Shown: in pieces, positions 1 to 7,748 of the stretch | Layout of the letters: each line of letters opens with the position of its first letter | Numbering within the stretch: the stretch's first letter is position 1 | NCBI GenBank assembly: GCA_002323535.1 | Contig: DCQT01000074.1 | Location: 1 to 47,855 of the forward strand | DNA from: Bacteriovoracaceae bacterium UBA1511 | Lineage (GTDB): Bacteria > Bdellovibrionota > Bacteriovoracia > Bacteriovoracales > Bacteriovoracaceae | Length of the DNA: 47,855 nucleotides | Direction of reading: 5' to 3' | Position numbers and translations under genes: made by a program | Notes under the pieces: model-generated | Databases searched by the model: none | Told to the model about the DNA's origin: nothing | The model's input: the letters and a program-made list of their open reading frames with translations, nothing else

Positions 1-488
1 AGATTTAAAAGAATATTTTCTACATCCTCACCCACGTAACCAGCTTCAGTTAGTGCCGTTGCATCTGCAATTGCAAAAGGTACGTTTAAATACTTTGCCA
101 AGGACTGAGCAATGAGAGTCTTCCCTGAACCAGTCGGTCCGGCCAAGAGAATGTTCGACTTTGCGAGTTCTACATCGTCCTTAGTGCTTGATTCGTTTTT
201 TGCAATTCTTTTATAATGGTTATGTACAGCAACGGAGATAATCTTCTTCGCTCGATCTTGCCCAATGACATAACTATCTAAGTGAGTCTTTATCTCATGT
301 GGCTTTGGGACACTATCAAGTGTTGTCTTGGATTGCGCTTGGGAAACATCATCTTGAATAATGTCGTTACACAACTCAATGCACTCATCACAAATGTAGA
401 CTCCCGGCCCTGCAATAAGTTTTTTAACCTCTTTTTGAGACTTTCCACAAAAATTACAATTTAAACTTGAAGATGACTTCGCGTTCAT
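1..488 (-). CDS. clpX: ClpX, ATPase subunit of ClpXP protease (N-terminal part)
   Basis: This is the N-terminal part of the AAA+ unfoldase that feeds substrates to ClpP in the cytoplasm; the rest lies beyond the window edge. The start ATG at 488-486 has an AAGG ribosome site about 7 bases upstream. The zinc-binding domain is visible as C11-x2-C14 and C33-x2-C36 (CNFC and CDEC), followed by the HEIKTHLD and YVIGQ segments and the Walker A sequence GPTGSGKT. The fragment stops in the AAA+ domain near EDVENI. It follows clpP with a 9-base gap, the usual clpP-clpX order, so the two are very likely cotranscribed. Identification is firm from the zinc finger plus the ClpX-type P-loop. The IGF loop that contacts ClpP is outside the window and cannot be checked. 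Confidence 0.97.
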   Translation of the reverse strand, partial: MNAKSSSSLNCNFCGKSQKEVKKLIAGPGVYICDECIELCNDIIQDDVSQAQSKTTLDSVPKPHEIKTHLDSYVIGQDRAKKIISVAVHNHYKRIAKNESSTKDDVELAKSNILLAGPTGSGKTLIAQSLAKYLNVPFAIADATALTEAGYVGEDVENILLN

Positions 489-497
489 AAACAAACC

Positions 498-1106
498 TTA
501 TTTTTTAGTTATCACGTTATCAATTAAACCTAATTCGATCGCCTCATTTGGATTGAGATAATTGTCTCTATCCGTGGCTTCTTCGATTCTTTCTCTAGAT
601 AGATCTTTAGCACAATGATTTATATAAATCTGATTTAGCTGATCTTTTAAATCTTGAATCTCTTTTGCCTGGATTTGAATGTCGGAGCATTGCCCCTGTG
701 CACCACCGAGCGGCTGGTGAATCATAATCCGAGAATGAGGCATCGCATATCTTTTACCTTTTTCACCAGCCGTCAAAAGAAGACTACCCATTGAAGCGGC
801 GAGTCCAACACAATACGTGTGAACCGGGCAAGAAATGTACTGCATCACATCATAAATTCCAAGCCCTGCATAAACACTTCCACCAGGTGAATTAATATAA
901 AAATGAACCGGTGCTTCTGGGTCTGATTGCTCTAAAAACAACATTTGCGCTATGATTAGATTGGCCACCGTATCATTAACTTGAGTACCTAAAAATACAA
1001 TCCGGTCTAATAATAATCTTGAGTAAATATCATACTGACGTTCACCGCGCGCAGTTTGTTCAATTACAATGGGGTTAGGAATATAGGACATTGGTGATTT
1101 CGACAT
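498..1106 (-). CDS. clpP: ClpP, proteolytic subunit of Clp protease
   Basis: Serine peptidase that forms the tetradecameric chamber of ClpXP and ClpAP. The 202-residue length is normal for the family. The catalytic triad reads as S105 (in GLAASMGS), H130 (in RIMIHQP) and D181 (in TDRDNYL). The oligomer and substrate-groove segment INSPGGSV lies at 71-78. The start is supported by AAGGAG close before the ATG. It is the first gene of a clpP-clpX unit. Both of its ATPase partners (ClpX next door, ClpA at 23007-25331) and the adaptor ClpS are in this window. The 236-base gap upstream is shared with the divergent peroxiredoxin gene and must hold promoters for both; I see no convincing consensus pair for clpP. 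Confidence 0.98.
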   Translation of the reverse strand: MSKSPMSYIPNPIVIEQTARGERQYDIYSRLLLDRIVFLGTQVNDTVANLIIAQMLFLEQSDPEAPVHFYINSPGGSVYAGLGIYDVMQYISCPVHTYCVGLAASMGSLLLTAGEKGKRYAMPHSRIMIHQPLGGAQGQCSDIQIQAKEIQDLKDQLNQIYINHCAKDLSRERIEEATDRDNYLNPNEAIELGLIDNVITKK

Positions 1107-1342
1107 GAACTCTCCTTAAAGATTATGGTGTTTATCGTCAGAATCCCACCAAACATTTATATGTAAGGTGCGAAAAATTGGATAAATCTACCTTGTATAA
1201 GCAAGATCATCAATGACTCGATGAGCTTAATTCAAAAAAATCAATAGACATGATTTAATTCAAATAAATATGCTTGATATTTACTTCTTCCTCTTCTAGT
1301 CTTTGGCGAAATAAACTCAACTTCTATTTTAAGGAGAGACAC

Positions 1343-1951
1343 ATGACTACAGAAACAAATCCATTAAGACTTGTTGGTAACACAGCTCCTGCGTGGAAAG
1401 CAGACGCAGTTGTTGGATCAGATTTTAAATCACTTTCTTCTGATGACTTCAAAGGAAAGTGGAAAGTGCTATTCTTTTATCCACTAGACTTCACTTTTGT
1501 ATGCCCAACAGAGATTGTTGCTTACTCTGAAGCAATGGAGCAATTTAAAGCTCTTGGTGCAGAGGTTCTAGCTTGTTCAATTGACTCAAAATTTTCTCAC
1601 CTTGCATGGACAAAAACATCTAGAAATGAGGGCGGAATTGGTGAAGTAAACTTCCCTATCTTAGCTGACACAACAAAGAAAATCGCTAGAGACTTCGGTG
1701 TTCTTATTGAAGATGCAGGTGTTTCTCTTAGAGGACTATTTATCATTGACGACAACGACGTAGTTCAACATGCAACAATTAATAACCTTTCAGTTGGAAG
1801 AAACCCAGCTGAGACTTTAAGACTACTGGAAGCTTACCAATTTACTGCAAAGCACGGTGAGGTTTGTCCTGCTGGGTGGACATCTGGATCTGACTCAATG
1901 AAGCCTGACGTAACTGGCTCAAAAGAGTGGTTTGGAAAGCACGCTAAATAA
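1343..1951 (+). CDS. 2-Cys peroxiredoxin (AhpC/Prx1 type)
   Basis: Cytoplasmic thiol peroxidase reducing hydrogen peroxide and alkyl hydroperoxides. The peroxidatic cysteine is C54 in FTFVCPTE and the resolving cysteine is C175 in GEVCPAGW, so it should work as a typical 2-Cys enzyme with an intermolecular disulfide. A GGIG element (related to the GGLG motif of peroxide-sensitive Prx) is present; no YF motif is seen at the C-terminus. I chose the ATG at 1343 because AAGGAG sits 7-8 bases before it; the longer frame from 1274 adds a serine-rich stretch without homology. A weak promoter-like pair (TTCAAA at 1231-1236, TTTAAT at 1254-1259, spacing 17) lies upstream. A strong terminator follows directly, so it is probably a single-gene transcript. 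The electron donor (AhpF or thioredoxin) is not in the window. Confidence 0.95.
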   Translation: MTTETNPLRLVGNTAPAWKADAVVGSDFKSLSSDDFKGKWKVLFFYPLDFTFVCPTEIVAYSEAMEQFKALGAEVLACSIDSKFSHLAWTKTSRNEGGIGEVNFPILADTTKKIARDFGVLIEDAGVSLRGLFIIDDNDVVQHATINNLSVGRNPAETLRLLEAYQFTAKHGEVCPAGWTSGSDSMKPDVTGSKEWFGKHAK

Positions 1952-1977
1952 TTTATACTTAAATTAAATTATTCTGA

Positions 1978-2004
1978 GGGGAGACACTGTCTCCCCTTTT
2001 TTTT
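1978..2004 (+). terminator. Rho-independent terminator of the peroxiredoxin gene
   Basis: Perfect 8-bp stem GGGGAGAC/GTCTCCCC (1978-1985 with 1989-1996), a 3-base loop ACT and a run of eight T (1997-2004). It lies 27 bases after the peroxiredoxin stop. The ribosome site of the next gene (AGGTGA, 2005-2010) starts immediately after the T run. Confidence 0.95.
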
Positions 2005-2016
2005 AGGTGATCTAGT

Positions 2017-2613
2017 ATGGAAACATTCATTCAGTTTATTCAAGAAAATGGGGCGAACGCTCACTTTATTATTTTTGGATTACTTTTACTTGCGGGGTTC
2101 AATATCCCAGTTTCCGAGGACGGAATGCTTTTTATTTCCGCATTAATCGCCACCAAATATCCTGAAAACTTTTATCTTCTATTTTTTGGAGTTTATCTTG
2201 GAGCATACTTCAGTGACTTAATTTGCTACTGGCTAGGTCGTTACCTAGGCCCAAAAATATGGAATATAAAACTCTTTGCCAAAATGGTTTCCCCCGAAAA
2301 GGTAGACAAGTTAGGCGGATTTTATAAAAAGTATGGAGTCTTCACTTTACTATTTGGTCGGTTTATCCCTTTCGGTGTGAGAAATGGTCTTTTTCTAACT
2401 GCAGGGTTAACCAAAATGAACTTTCTTAAGTTTGCTCTTACTGATCTTCTCGCCTGCACAATAAGCTGTACTTTATTTTTTAACTTATATTATAAGTTTG
2501 GAGAGACCGTAATTGAGTACGTAAAAAAAGGAAACATCATTATCTTTAGTATTTTTATAACGGGTATTGTTATTTATTTATTAAAGAAGAAAAAGACCTC
2601 TAATCAGAGGTAA
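2017..2613 (+). CDS. DedA/VTT-family membrane protein
   Basis: Polytopic inner-membrane protein of the DedA (SNARE-associated, VTT) family, whose members are thought to act as lipid flippases or proton-coupled membrane-homeostasis proteins. Supporting features in order: an amphipathic N-terminal stretch, the re-entrant region around PVSEDGMLF (residues about 31-39), a second hydrophobic block with YLGAYFSDLICYWLGR, and the family signature FGRFIPFGVRNGLFLTAG with the conserved arginines and proline, followed by a C-terminal transmembrane helix and a lysine-rich tail. The 198 residues match the family. AGGTGA precedes the start. The gene begins only 12 bases past the peroxiredoxin terminator, so it depends on read-through or on a promoter embedded in that region. 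Its 3' end overlaps the opposite gene by 14 bases. Confidence 0.88.
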   Translation: METFIQFIQENGANAHFIIFGLLLLAGFNIPVSEDGMLFISALIATKYPENFYLLFFGVYLGAYFSDLICYWLGRYLGPKIWNIKLFAKMVSPEKVDKLGGFYKKYGVFTLLFGRFIPFGVRNGLFLTAGLTKMNFLKFALTDLLACTISCTLFFNLYYKFGETVIEYVKKGNIIIFSIFITGIVIYLLKKKKTSNQR

Positions 2614-3166
2614 CTTGTACTCTTAAGCTTGATATATATTTAGCAAAATATGTTTTTCCACTTTTTGTTTTAAAGCCCTTGAGGTGTGAGAAAGTAAAAA
2701 TCTCCTCACCTTTTTTAAGCTCAGATAAAAAGAAGTATTCTATTTCTTCGAGTGAAATTGTCTCATCTTCCTTGAATAAGTAATTTTTCCTTAATGTGTA
2801 TGAGGATATTGAAAACAATGAGATATGATTCTTTCTTGCTTTTGCTAGAGTGTGAGAAATATTTATTTCTCCTTTACCAAGATCATTTAGTTTCTCTGGC
2901 AAAATTTGTAATAGCTCGTTAATCTCTCTTTCAACTTGAAAGTCTTTTGTTCCTCCACCTTCGCCATTGTCTCCAATTAAAAAATCTTTCACCTTGGTGG
3001 TATTTGTAAAAGCCTTAAAAATAGCAAGCTCTTCAATAGAGTATTTAGTTGCTGAAAAAGAGGAGCTTACCTCATTAACTCTTGATGGAAGCCTATCTGT
3101 TCCCATTTTTGCAAATAGATTAGTAGATATAGAAAGAAAAAGAATAATTTTTATTGTAGTACCCAT
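2600..3166 (-). CDS. Predicted secreted protein next to a TIGR02147-like regulator
   Basis: I do not recognise a family. Starting at the ATG 3166-3164, the 188-residue product opens with a typical Sec signal peptide (MGTTIKIILFLSISTNLFAK, cleavage likely after LFA), so it should be periplasmic or exported; no lipobox cysteine is present. The mature part is charged and mostly helical in appearance, with no repeats and no visible catalytic motif. A longer frame from 3196 would overlap the upstream gene and spoil the signal peptide. The gene lies 10 bases downstream of the regulator at 3177-3947 and is very likely in the same transcript. The 3' end overlaps dedA by 14 bases on the other strand. 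The pairing suggests that the regulator controls, or is cotranscribed with, an exported protein of unknown role. Confidence 0.75.
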   Translation of the reverse strand: MGTTIKIILFLSISTNLFAKMGTDRLPSRVNEVSSSFSATKYSIEELAIFKAFTNTTKVKDFLIGDNGEGGGTKDFQVEREINELLQILPEKLNDLGKGEINISHTLAKARKNHISLFSISSYTLRKNYLFKEDETISLEEIEYFFLSELKKGEEIFTFSHLKGFKTKSGKTYFAKYISSLRVQVTSD

Positions 3167-3176
3167 ATAACTCACT

Positions 3177-3947
3177 TCAAATATCCATACGATCAATCGA
3201 CGTAGTTAAGAAAAAAGGAATATCTCCCTTCGAATCAGAAGATAATAAAATCTTCCTTATAGTCTTCTTTAGCTCTTCTGAGGCTTCCAGTATAGTTTGG
3301 TAGGCTGAGTCAGAAATATTTTCACAAAAATAGAACACTGAGTTTTTGTTCACTTCGGATAAGTTCTCCGTTGTGACAAAGTCTTGGTTTAGCTCAATTA
3401 CCATTTCTTTCAAAGCCGATGGACTTTTTGCTATGGACACATCATCTCTTAACTTGAACCATTTATTATCCACTGACTCCAAAAGACTCATTTTTTCCAT
3501 CTCGAGAAGTATACTCAAACCATAAGACCCAAAAAGCTTTTCAATATGAGCCTTAGAGAGACTATACATCGAAAGCCGAATATATAACTTTCTAAATATT
3601 ACGTCGGACTCTAATTTTTTCTCCAGAACTTCATTAAGCTTACCGTAATGACAGGTTAAAACCTTTAAAAAGTAATCCTTTATCCAGGAATGTTGGATGG
3701 ACATTGACTCTGGCTGAGCGATTTTGAAAAAATACTCGTAGAACCTCATAACTGATTGTTGGTTTGGTTTCGTCTCTTCTTTAATAATTCTTTGCAGTGT
3801 TTTCTTAGAAATATTTGTTTTCTCACTAATTATTCTTATTCCATAACTAGGGTTAGAAAAATTATTCTCCAAAAGATATTGGAGATCTTTACGTACTTGA
3901 TCTTTCGGCCAATTTTTAATTACATCAACTGCAAACTCTTGTTTCAT
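3177..3947 (-). CDS. TIGR02147/DUF4423-like HTH regulator
   Basis: Probable DNA-binding regulator of 256 residues. Residues about 37-58 form a helix-turn-helix (SYGIRIISEKTNISKKTLQRII), followed by a helical middle region (YFLKVLTCHYGKL) and a C-terminal part ending in LLSSDSKGDIPFFLTTSIDR. This architecture resembles the TIGR02147 family with its DUF4423 C-terminal domain, which ends in a similar strand before the C-terminus and is common in Fibrobacteres and Bdellovibrionota. That assignment is by eye. The open frame extends to 4106, but the extra residues look non-coding (cysteine-rich, no ribosome site), so I prefer the ATG at 3947; a Shine-Dalgarno is weak for every candidate start. It is divergent from the small gene at 4143 and cotranscribed with the secreted protein at 2600-3166. 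Confidence 0.65.
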   Translation of the reverse strand: MKQEFAVDVIKNWPKDQVRKDLQYLLENNFSNPSYGIRIISEKTNISKKTLQRIIKEETKPNQQSVMRFYEYFFKIAQPESMSIQHSWIKDYFLKVLTCHYGKLNEVLEKKLESDVIFRKLYIRLSMYSLSKAHIEKLFGSYGLSILLEMEKMSLLESVDNKWFKLRDDVSIAKSPSALKEMVIELNQDFVTTENLSEVNKNSVFYFCENISDSAYQTILEASEELKKTIRKILLSSDSKGDIPFFLTTSIDRMDI

Positions 3948-4142
3948 GCAGATGAACATAAACTTGTTTGAGTCACTTCGCCCTATTTTTGTATTTTTTA
4001 CCCATATTTGCGCAGTGTAACCATCAATTGTCCCAATTAGTAGATAAGAACAGGGACATAATCTGAGCTGTCTCGAAAAAGGACAACACGAGTTTACCCA
4101 GAGCAAAATAACGCATAGTCTCCGACAAATAAGGAGTCTAAT

Positions 4143-4295
4143 TTGGAAAATGTAATAAATATTAATGAAGCTAGAGAAAAAAAAGCTGAGAATATTAAAC
4201 TGACAAACCAGGACGTGCTAGATGAGATGATCCAAAATCTGGAGATCCTAATTGAAAATATTGAAAAAAAACAGCAACTTAGCATTGATAGCTAG
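4143..4295 (+). CDS. Small charged protein, TTG start (50 aa)
   Basis: A short frame starting at TTG (4143-4145) with AAGGAG 8 bases upstream and a TAG stop at 4293-4295. The product is 50 residues, starts MENVININEAREKKAEN, and is rich in Glu, Lys, Asn and Ile with a heptad-like C-terminal half (DEMIQNLEILIENIEKKQ) that could form a helix or coiled coil. The next gene, 4410-4643, has a similar plan: a short N-terminal INxxEA motif, then a Lys/Glu-rich helix. I know no family for either. The ribosome site and clean codon use favour a real gene. It is divergent from the HTH regulator and may share its promoter region (3948-4142). Confidence 0.6.
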   Translation: MENVININEAREKKAENIKLTNQDVLDEMIQNLEILIENIEKKQQLSIDS

Positions 4296-4385
4296 AATTT
4301 AACGCAAAAAGTTAATCATTTTTACCTAACAAATTACCTATCTTTTTCCTATTTTTGCCAAGCCATTCCTTTTTTTTTACCACTA

Positions 4386-4399
4386 TGTTGTCACCAACA
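4386..4399 (+). promoter_or_regulatory. Small hairpin just before a small gene
   Basis: Stem TGTTG/CAACA (4386-4390 with 4395-4399) around a 4-base TCAC loop, ending 10 bases before the GTG start at 4410. It lies where a ribosome would bind. The stem is short and may be chance. Confidence 0.25.
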
Positions 4400-4409
4400 A
4401 GGGCAAATT

Positions 4410-4643
4410 GTGGTCAGAAAAACTAAAATTATAAATTTTGAAGAAGCAAAGGCCATAAAATTATTTTCCAAAGAATTAAAATCATACAGTATTGAAAAAC
4501 TAGTCAAAGAAACAAAACTTCTAGAAAAAGAGATTGAACAAAAACTAACAAAAAATTTATTGTCTAAGGCGAAAGCAATTTTAAAAGAACTCGAAAAACG
4601 CTCTTCATTAAATATTAAAAATAAAATTAATAATAAACTATAA
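4410..4643 (+). CDS. Small Lys/Glu-rich helical protein (77 aa)
   Basis: Product of 77 residues from a GTG start. It reads MVRKTKIINFEEAKAIKLF and then a highly charged helical region (KLVKETKLLEKEIEQKLTK), with a basic, Asn/Lys-rich C-terminus. No known domain is recognised. It shares the INxxEA opening and helical layout with the 50-residue product just upstream (4143-4295), so the two may be diverged copies or partners. The AAGGG before the start is only a moderate ribosome site. The last 6 bases overlap the 3' end of the PilZ gene on the other strand. The base composition is very AT-rich and the Lys codons are nearly all AAA. Confidence 0.55.
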   Translation: MVRKTKIINFEEAKAIKLFSKELKSYSIEKLVKETKLLEKEIEQKLTKNLLSKAKAILKELEKRSSLNIKNKINNKL

Positions 4644-5195
4644 GCTTTCTAGACTTTGATAATCGTGAAGAAGCTGCTCCCTAATTTTGGCCATTGATAA
4701 GCCTTTTTCGTAATTTAGCAAGGTAGAGCACTGCCTAATTAAATTCTTCACCTCATCTCTATGCGTACCTTGTTCAAATAGAGTTAGCGAAAAAACAGTG
4801 TTGACACTAAAATTTCTGACGTAATCATTAATTTTTTCTTGGGACTCTCTTCTAATATCAACGAACTCGCAACCAATCTCATAAAGACCAGTCAACTGAT
4901 CAATTTTACTTCGCCTTGTCTCCACAACTGTGCCAATTACCTCTCGAGAAAATGACTCAACACCTGTCATCATGATTTCATTTACGGAAAGCTTCGTGAA
5001 ATCGGGTATGCAGGGGATGTCTAAAAAAGTGGTGAACTGTTCGGAGGATAGTTCATTTTGAATTCTACCCAGTAAGCATCCACCCTCTGAAATGTTATAC
5101 ACATAGGCAGATGATATAGTATCAGAATCTTTATACAGACACTCATTATTCATCGGAGCTCTTAGGTAACGTCTTTTCAGCTTGAGAGGAATCAT
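4638..5195 (-). CDS. PilZ-domain protein (candidate c-di-GMP receptor)
   Basis: Cytoplasmic protein of 185 residues with a PilZ signature: R8-x3-R12 (RRYLR) at the very N-terminus, followed by N34-x-S36-x2-G39 (NISEGG). In PilZ receptors these residues bind cyclic di-GMP, and all are intact here, so binding is expected. A beta-rich region continues to about residue 115 (TGLYEIGCEFVDI), then a helical C-terminal extension of about 65 residues follows that is not part of the PilZ core. The ATG overlaps the stop of the PIN-PhoH gene as ATGA, so translation is probably coupled and the two proteins may act together. Family membership is firm by motif; the output is unknown. Confidence 0.82.
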   Translation of the reverse strand: MIPLKLKRRYLRAPMNNECLYKDSDTISSAYVYNISEGGCLLGRIQNELSSEQFTTFLDIPCIPDFTKLSVNEIMMTGVESFSREVIGTVVETRRSKIDQLTGLYEIGCEFVDIRRESQEKINDYVRNFSVNTVFSLTLFEQGTHRDEVKNLIRQCSTLLNYEKGLSMAKIREQLLHDYQSLESL

Positions 5196-6514
5196 AGTAA
5201 TTGCGAGGCTATCTCCGATAGAGGCGATCTTTCGCCAACTTTTAACATCATATGACTGATTAAATCACTAGATTTAAGTCGTTCAATACAATGAGCTAGA
5301 CCATTATTTATAGAATCTAAGTAAGGACTGTCAATCTGCTCGCAATCCCCGGTTAAGATAATTTTAGTTCCAACCCCCGCCCTCGTAACAATAGTTTTTA
5401 TCTCGTGAGGTGATAAGTTTTGAGACTCATCGACAATCATATATTGTTTTGGAATTGAGCGTCCTCTGATGTAAGTCAAGGGCTCTATATGCAACAAACC
5501 TTGATTTATAAGTTCTTCCCAACTGTTCGTACTAGCGCCTCCAGCACGGTCTCGCCCAAATAAGAAATCCATATTATCAAAAATTGGCTGCATCCAAGGA
5601 CCCAACTTCTCATTAACATCACCAGGCAAAAACCCTATGTCTCTTCCCATCGGTTGAATTGGTCTCGATACGAGAAGTCTAGAGTATTTTTCTTGGGATA
5701 TAGTTAATTCTAAACCTGCAGCTATTGCCAGAAGAGTTTTACCTGTCCCAGCCTTACCTGTCAGACTTACAAGCTTTACTTCATCATTAAGCAACGCATC
5801 CAATGCAAATTGCTGCTCTAGGTTTTTTGGGTAAATTCCCCAAACTCCTTCTCTCATTGTGATAAGTGGAACAATTCCTTTTTTCTGAAGGGAGTATCTA
5901 CCAGGTACTCTATGTCTTGGATTATTCTCTTCACAAACCAAAACATACTCATTTGGGTGAATTTCCTCTAACCCTAAAAGCTCGTCTGGAAGGAATCGTT
6001 CTTTTTGAAATTGCTCAAGGAGATTAACAGGTACTTCCAATTCCCTGCGACCAGAATAAAGTTGATCAAGAGAGACATTTTGCTTCCCATAATCCTCTGC
6101 AGTTAAGCCAACAACATCAGCTTTGAGTCGAAGATTTATATCCTTGGAAATAAGTGTTACGTCATTACCTTTTTCTTTGAGTGTTAAAGCAGAGGACAAA
6201 ATAACATTATCATTGAGATCTAGGTCAAGGAGTTCGAGGTGCTCAATGTTTTTTTTGCGATCAACAGAGATAAATAACTTCCCTCCATTATCAAGATCAA
6301 TTCCTTGAGTCACAGAGCCTTTTTGTCTTAATTCATCAACTAACCTTGAAAAATGCCTCGCGTTTCTACCATTTTCGTTTTGATCTTTCTTAAATCTATC
6401 AACCTCCTCAACAACAATCAAAGGGATAAAAACAGTATTTTGAGGTCCGAATTTTAAGATTGCTTGTGGGTCAAAGAGAATAACATTTGTATCTAAAACG
6501 AAAATTTTTTCCAA
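5192..6514 (-). CDS. PIN domain-PhoH ATPase (PhoH2/YlaK type)
   Basis: A 440-residue fusion of an N-terminal PIN ribonuclease domain and a C-terminal PhoH-type P-loop ATPase; proteins of this layout (PhoH2, YlaK) are described as RNA helicase/ribonucleases. PIN acidic residues are visible: D8 (VLDTN), E36 or E37 (VVEEVD), D102 (NDNVIL) and D125 (SKDINLR). Walker A is GKAGTGKT at 253-260 and Walker B is YMIVDESQN at about 358-366; the SRPIQPMGRDIGFLPGD segment is typical of PhoH. The start is TTG with a GGAG ribosome site upstream; no ATG fits as well. A promoter-like sequence lies about 65-90 bases upstream. It forms a coupled pair with the PilZ gene by a 4-base overlap. Confidence 0.93.
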   Translation of the reverse strand: MEKIFVLDTNVILFDPQAILKFGPQNTVFIPLIVVEEVDRFKKDQNENGRNARHFSRLVDELRQKGSVTQGIDLDNGGKLFISVDRKKNIEHLELLDLDLNDNVILSSALTLKEKGNDVTLISKDINLRLKADVVGLTAEDYGKQNVSLDQLYSGRRELEVPVNLLEQFQKERFLPDELLGLEEIHPNEYVLVCEENNPRHRVPGRYSLQKKGIVPLITMREGVWGIYPKNLEQQFALDALLNDEVKLVSLTGKAGTGKTLLAIAAGLELTISQEKYSRLLVSRPIQPMGRDIGFLPGDVNEKLGPWMQPIFDNMDFLFGRDRAGGASTNSWEELINQGLLHIEPLTYIRGRSIPKQYMIVDESQNLSPHEIKTIVTRAGVGTKIILTGDCEQIDSPYLDSINNGLAHCIERLKSSDLISHMMLKVGERSPLSEIASQLL

Positions 6515-6578
6515 CCTACTCTCCGTGTGATGGTTTATATAAAATTTTGAAGGTGTAGATAAGATTTGTAAATCTAAT

Positions 6579-6606
6579 AATATATAATGAGGAAAAACAA
6601 AGTAAA
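6579..6606 (-). promoter_or_regulatory. Promoter-like sequence for the phoH-pilZ pair
   Basis: On the minus strand, TTTACT (6606-6601) is followed after 16 bases by TATATT (6584-6579), a fair sigma-70-type -35/-10 pair in the 103-base gap before the TTG start at 6514. TATTAT just downstream is an alternative -10. This is pattern reading only. Confidence 0.35.
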
Positions 6607-6617
6607 ACAGTTAGTCT

Positions 6618-7748
6618 TTAAAGTCCAAAGTCGAAACTAAACAATTCAACTTGCAAAATAAATTGTGAAAGTTTTTGTTCAGAATAATTAACACCTAATT
6701 CTTGGCCATATAGACCTGCGATAATGTTAAAAATCCAAAAATCAGTTCTAAATCCATAACTCATGTAACCCTCAGACCACCCCATAAAAAAATCTATTAA
6801 TGGTATTCCAAGTTCAAACCCAACATGTAATTTTCTTTTCCAATCAATATCAGCAAGAACTGGCCCAGCATCAACGCTCAAAATGTAATGAAGAGCTGGT
6901 AATGTCTGCTTAAAACTAAAGCCTGTTCTTAGCTGCATTGGAATTTCACTAGGTGCTGTTTCTCCGTCAACTTTTTTAAATTTTGTTCCAAAAGCATCTA
7001 ACAAAGATGCACCAAAGTTTATTTCTGTCAAACTTGAGGACCATGAATATAGAGCACCCAGGTTAAAACCAAATCCCTTACCTCTATTAAACCCCAGTGT
7101 TTCTTTTAAAGAGTCTAGATCTGTTGAGCCTTCTACAATAGAACTATAAAGCTTCGTCCCGAACAAACTAAAGTTACCGTCCAATGACTGTCGGTCTATA
7201 TATTTAACTGCTGCACCTATTGAAAAATTCTTACCATTCGCAGTAGCCTTTTTTGTTCTCGTGTAAGAGTTCTTTCTATACTTCCCACCGTTACCCCAGC
7301 TGGATGCAAAACCAAAAATAAAGCCTCTATCAAACCGATAAGAAATATCTAATTGTGGATAAACTTGATTTCTAAGAATCATACTTGTCTCATTTCCAAG
7401 AAACGCATTAAAAGCAATTGGCCCAAACTTTAAACCAGGTGCGCCCTGTGCTGAAACTGATAGTGGGATATCGATAATACGCTCAGCAACTCCAACCGGA
7501 GAAGACGGAAATCCCTTGAACTTTTCGGAGTTTTCAAAAACATTACTAAGTTCGCCTAAAGGATTTATAGGGTACACTTCAACTAGTTTTGAAGGACCTA
7601 TCGCAGCAGGATTGTAAAACAAAGAATAATTATCTAGGGCTCTCGATGTGTAGGCATTACCGACTAACTTTGCCACTGGACTTTTAACAGCTTGGCCAAA
7701 GCAGCAAAAGCTAAATAGAGAGATCAAAATTGTGCCCAAGTTTCTCAC
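6618..7748 (-). CDS. Predicted outer-membrane beta-barrel protein
   Basis: Exported 376-residue protein. It opens with a Sec signal peptide (MRNLGTILISLFSFCCFGQA) and continues with NAYTSRALDNYSLFYNPAAIG, which resembles the start of FadL/PorV-like barrels where a DNxxxxFYNPA motif follows the signal. The rest alternates polar and aromatic residues with many Gly, as in a transmembrane beta-barrel. The final residues are FSFDFGL, not a perfect aromatic-ending strand. A start at GTG (7748) overlaps the stop of the upstream lipoprotein as GTGA, indicating translational coupling. The substrate is unknown; outer-membrane location is inferred from composition only. Confidence 0.7.
   Translation of the reverse strand: MRNLGTILISLFSFCCFGQAVKSPVAKLVGNAYTSRALDNYSLFYNPAAIGPSKLVEVYPINPLGELSNVFENSEKFKGFPSSPVGVAERIIDIPLSVSAQGAPGLKFGPIAFNAFLGNETSMILRNQVYPQLDISYRFDRGFIFGFASSWGNGGKYRKNSYTRTKKATANGKNFSIGAAVKYIDRQSLDGNFSLFGTKLYSSIVEGSTDLDSLKETLGFNRGKGFGFNLGALYSWSSSLTEINFGASLLDAFGTKFKKVDGETAPSEIPMQLRTGFSFKQTLPALHYILSVDAGPVLADIDWKRKLHVGFELGIPLIDFFMGWSEGYMSYGFRTDFWIFNIIAGLYGQELGVNYSEQKLSQFILQVELFSFDFGL

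Noticed and set aside
3948..4106. N-terminal extension of the HTH regulator
   Set aside because: The extra 53 residues have no ribosome site and an odd Cys-rich composition; the region is better read as the divergent promoter region.
4094..4285. 63-residue minus-strand frame with hydrophobic Ser/Phe-rich product
   Set aside because: It is antisense to the TTG gene at 4143-4295, lacks a ribosome site, and looks like the mirror of Lys/Glu-rich coding sequence.
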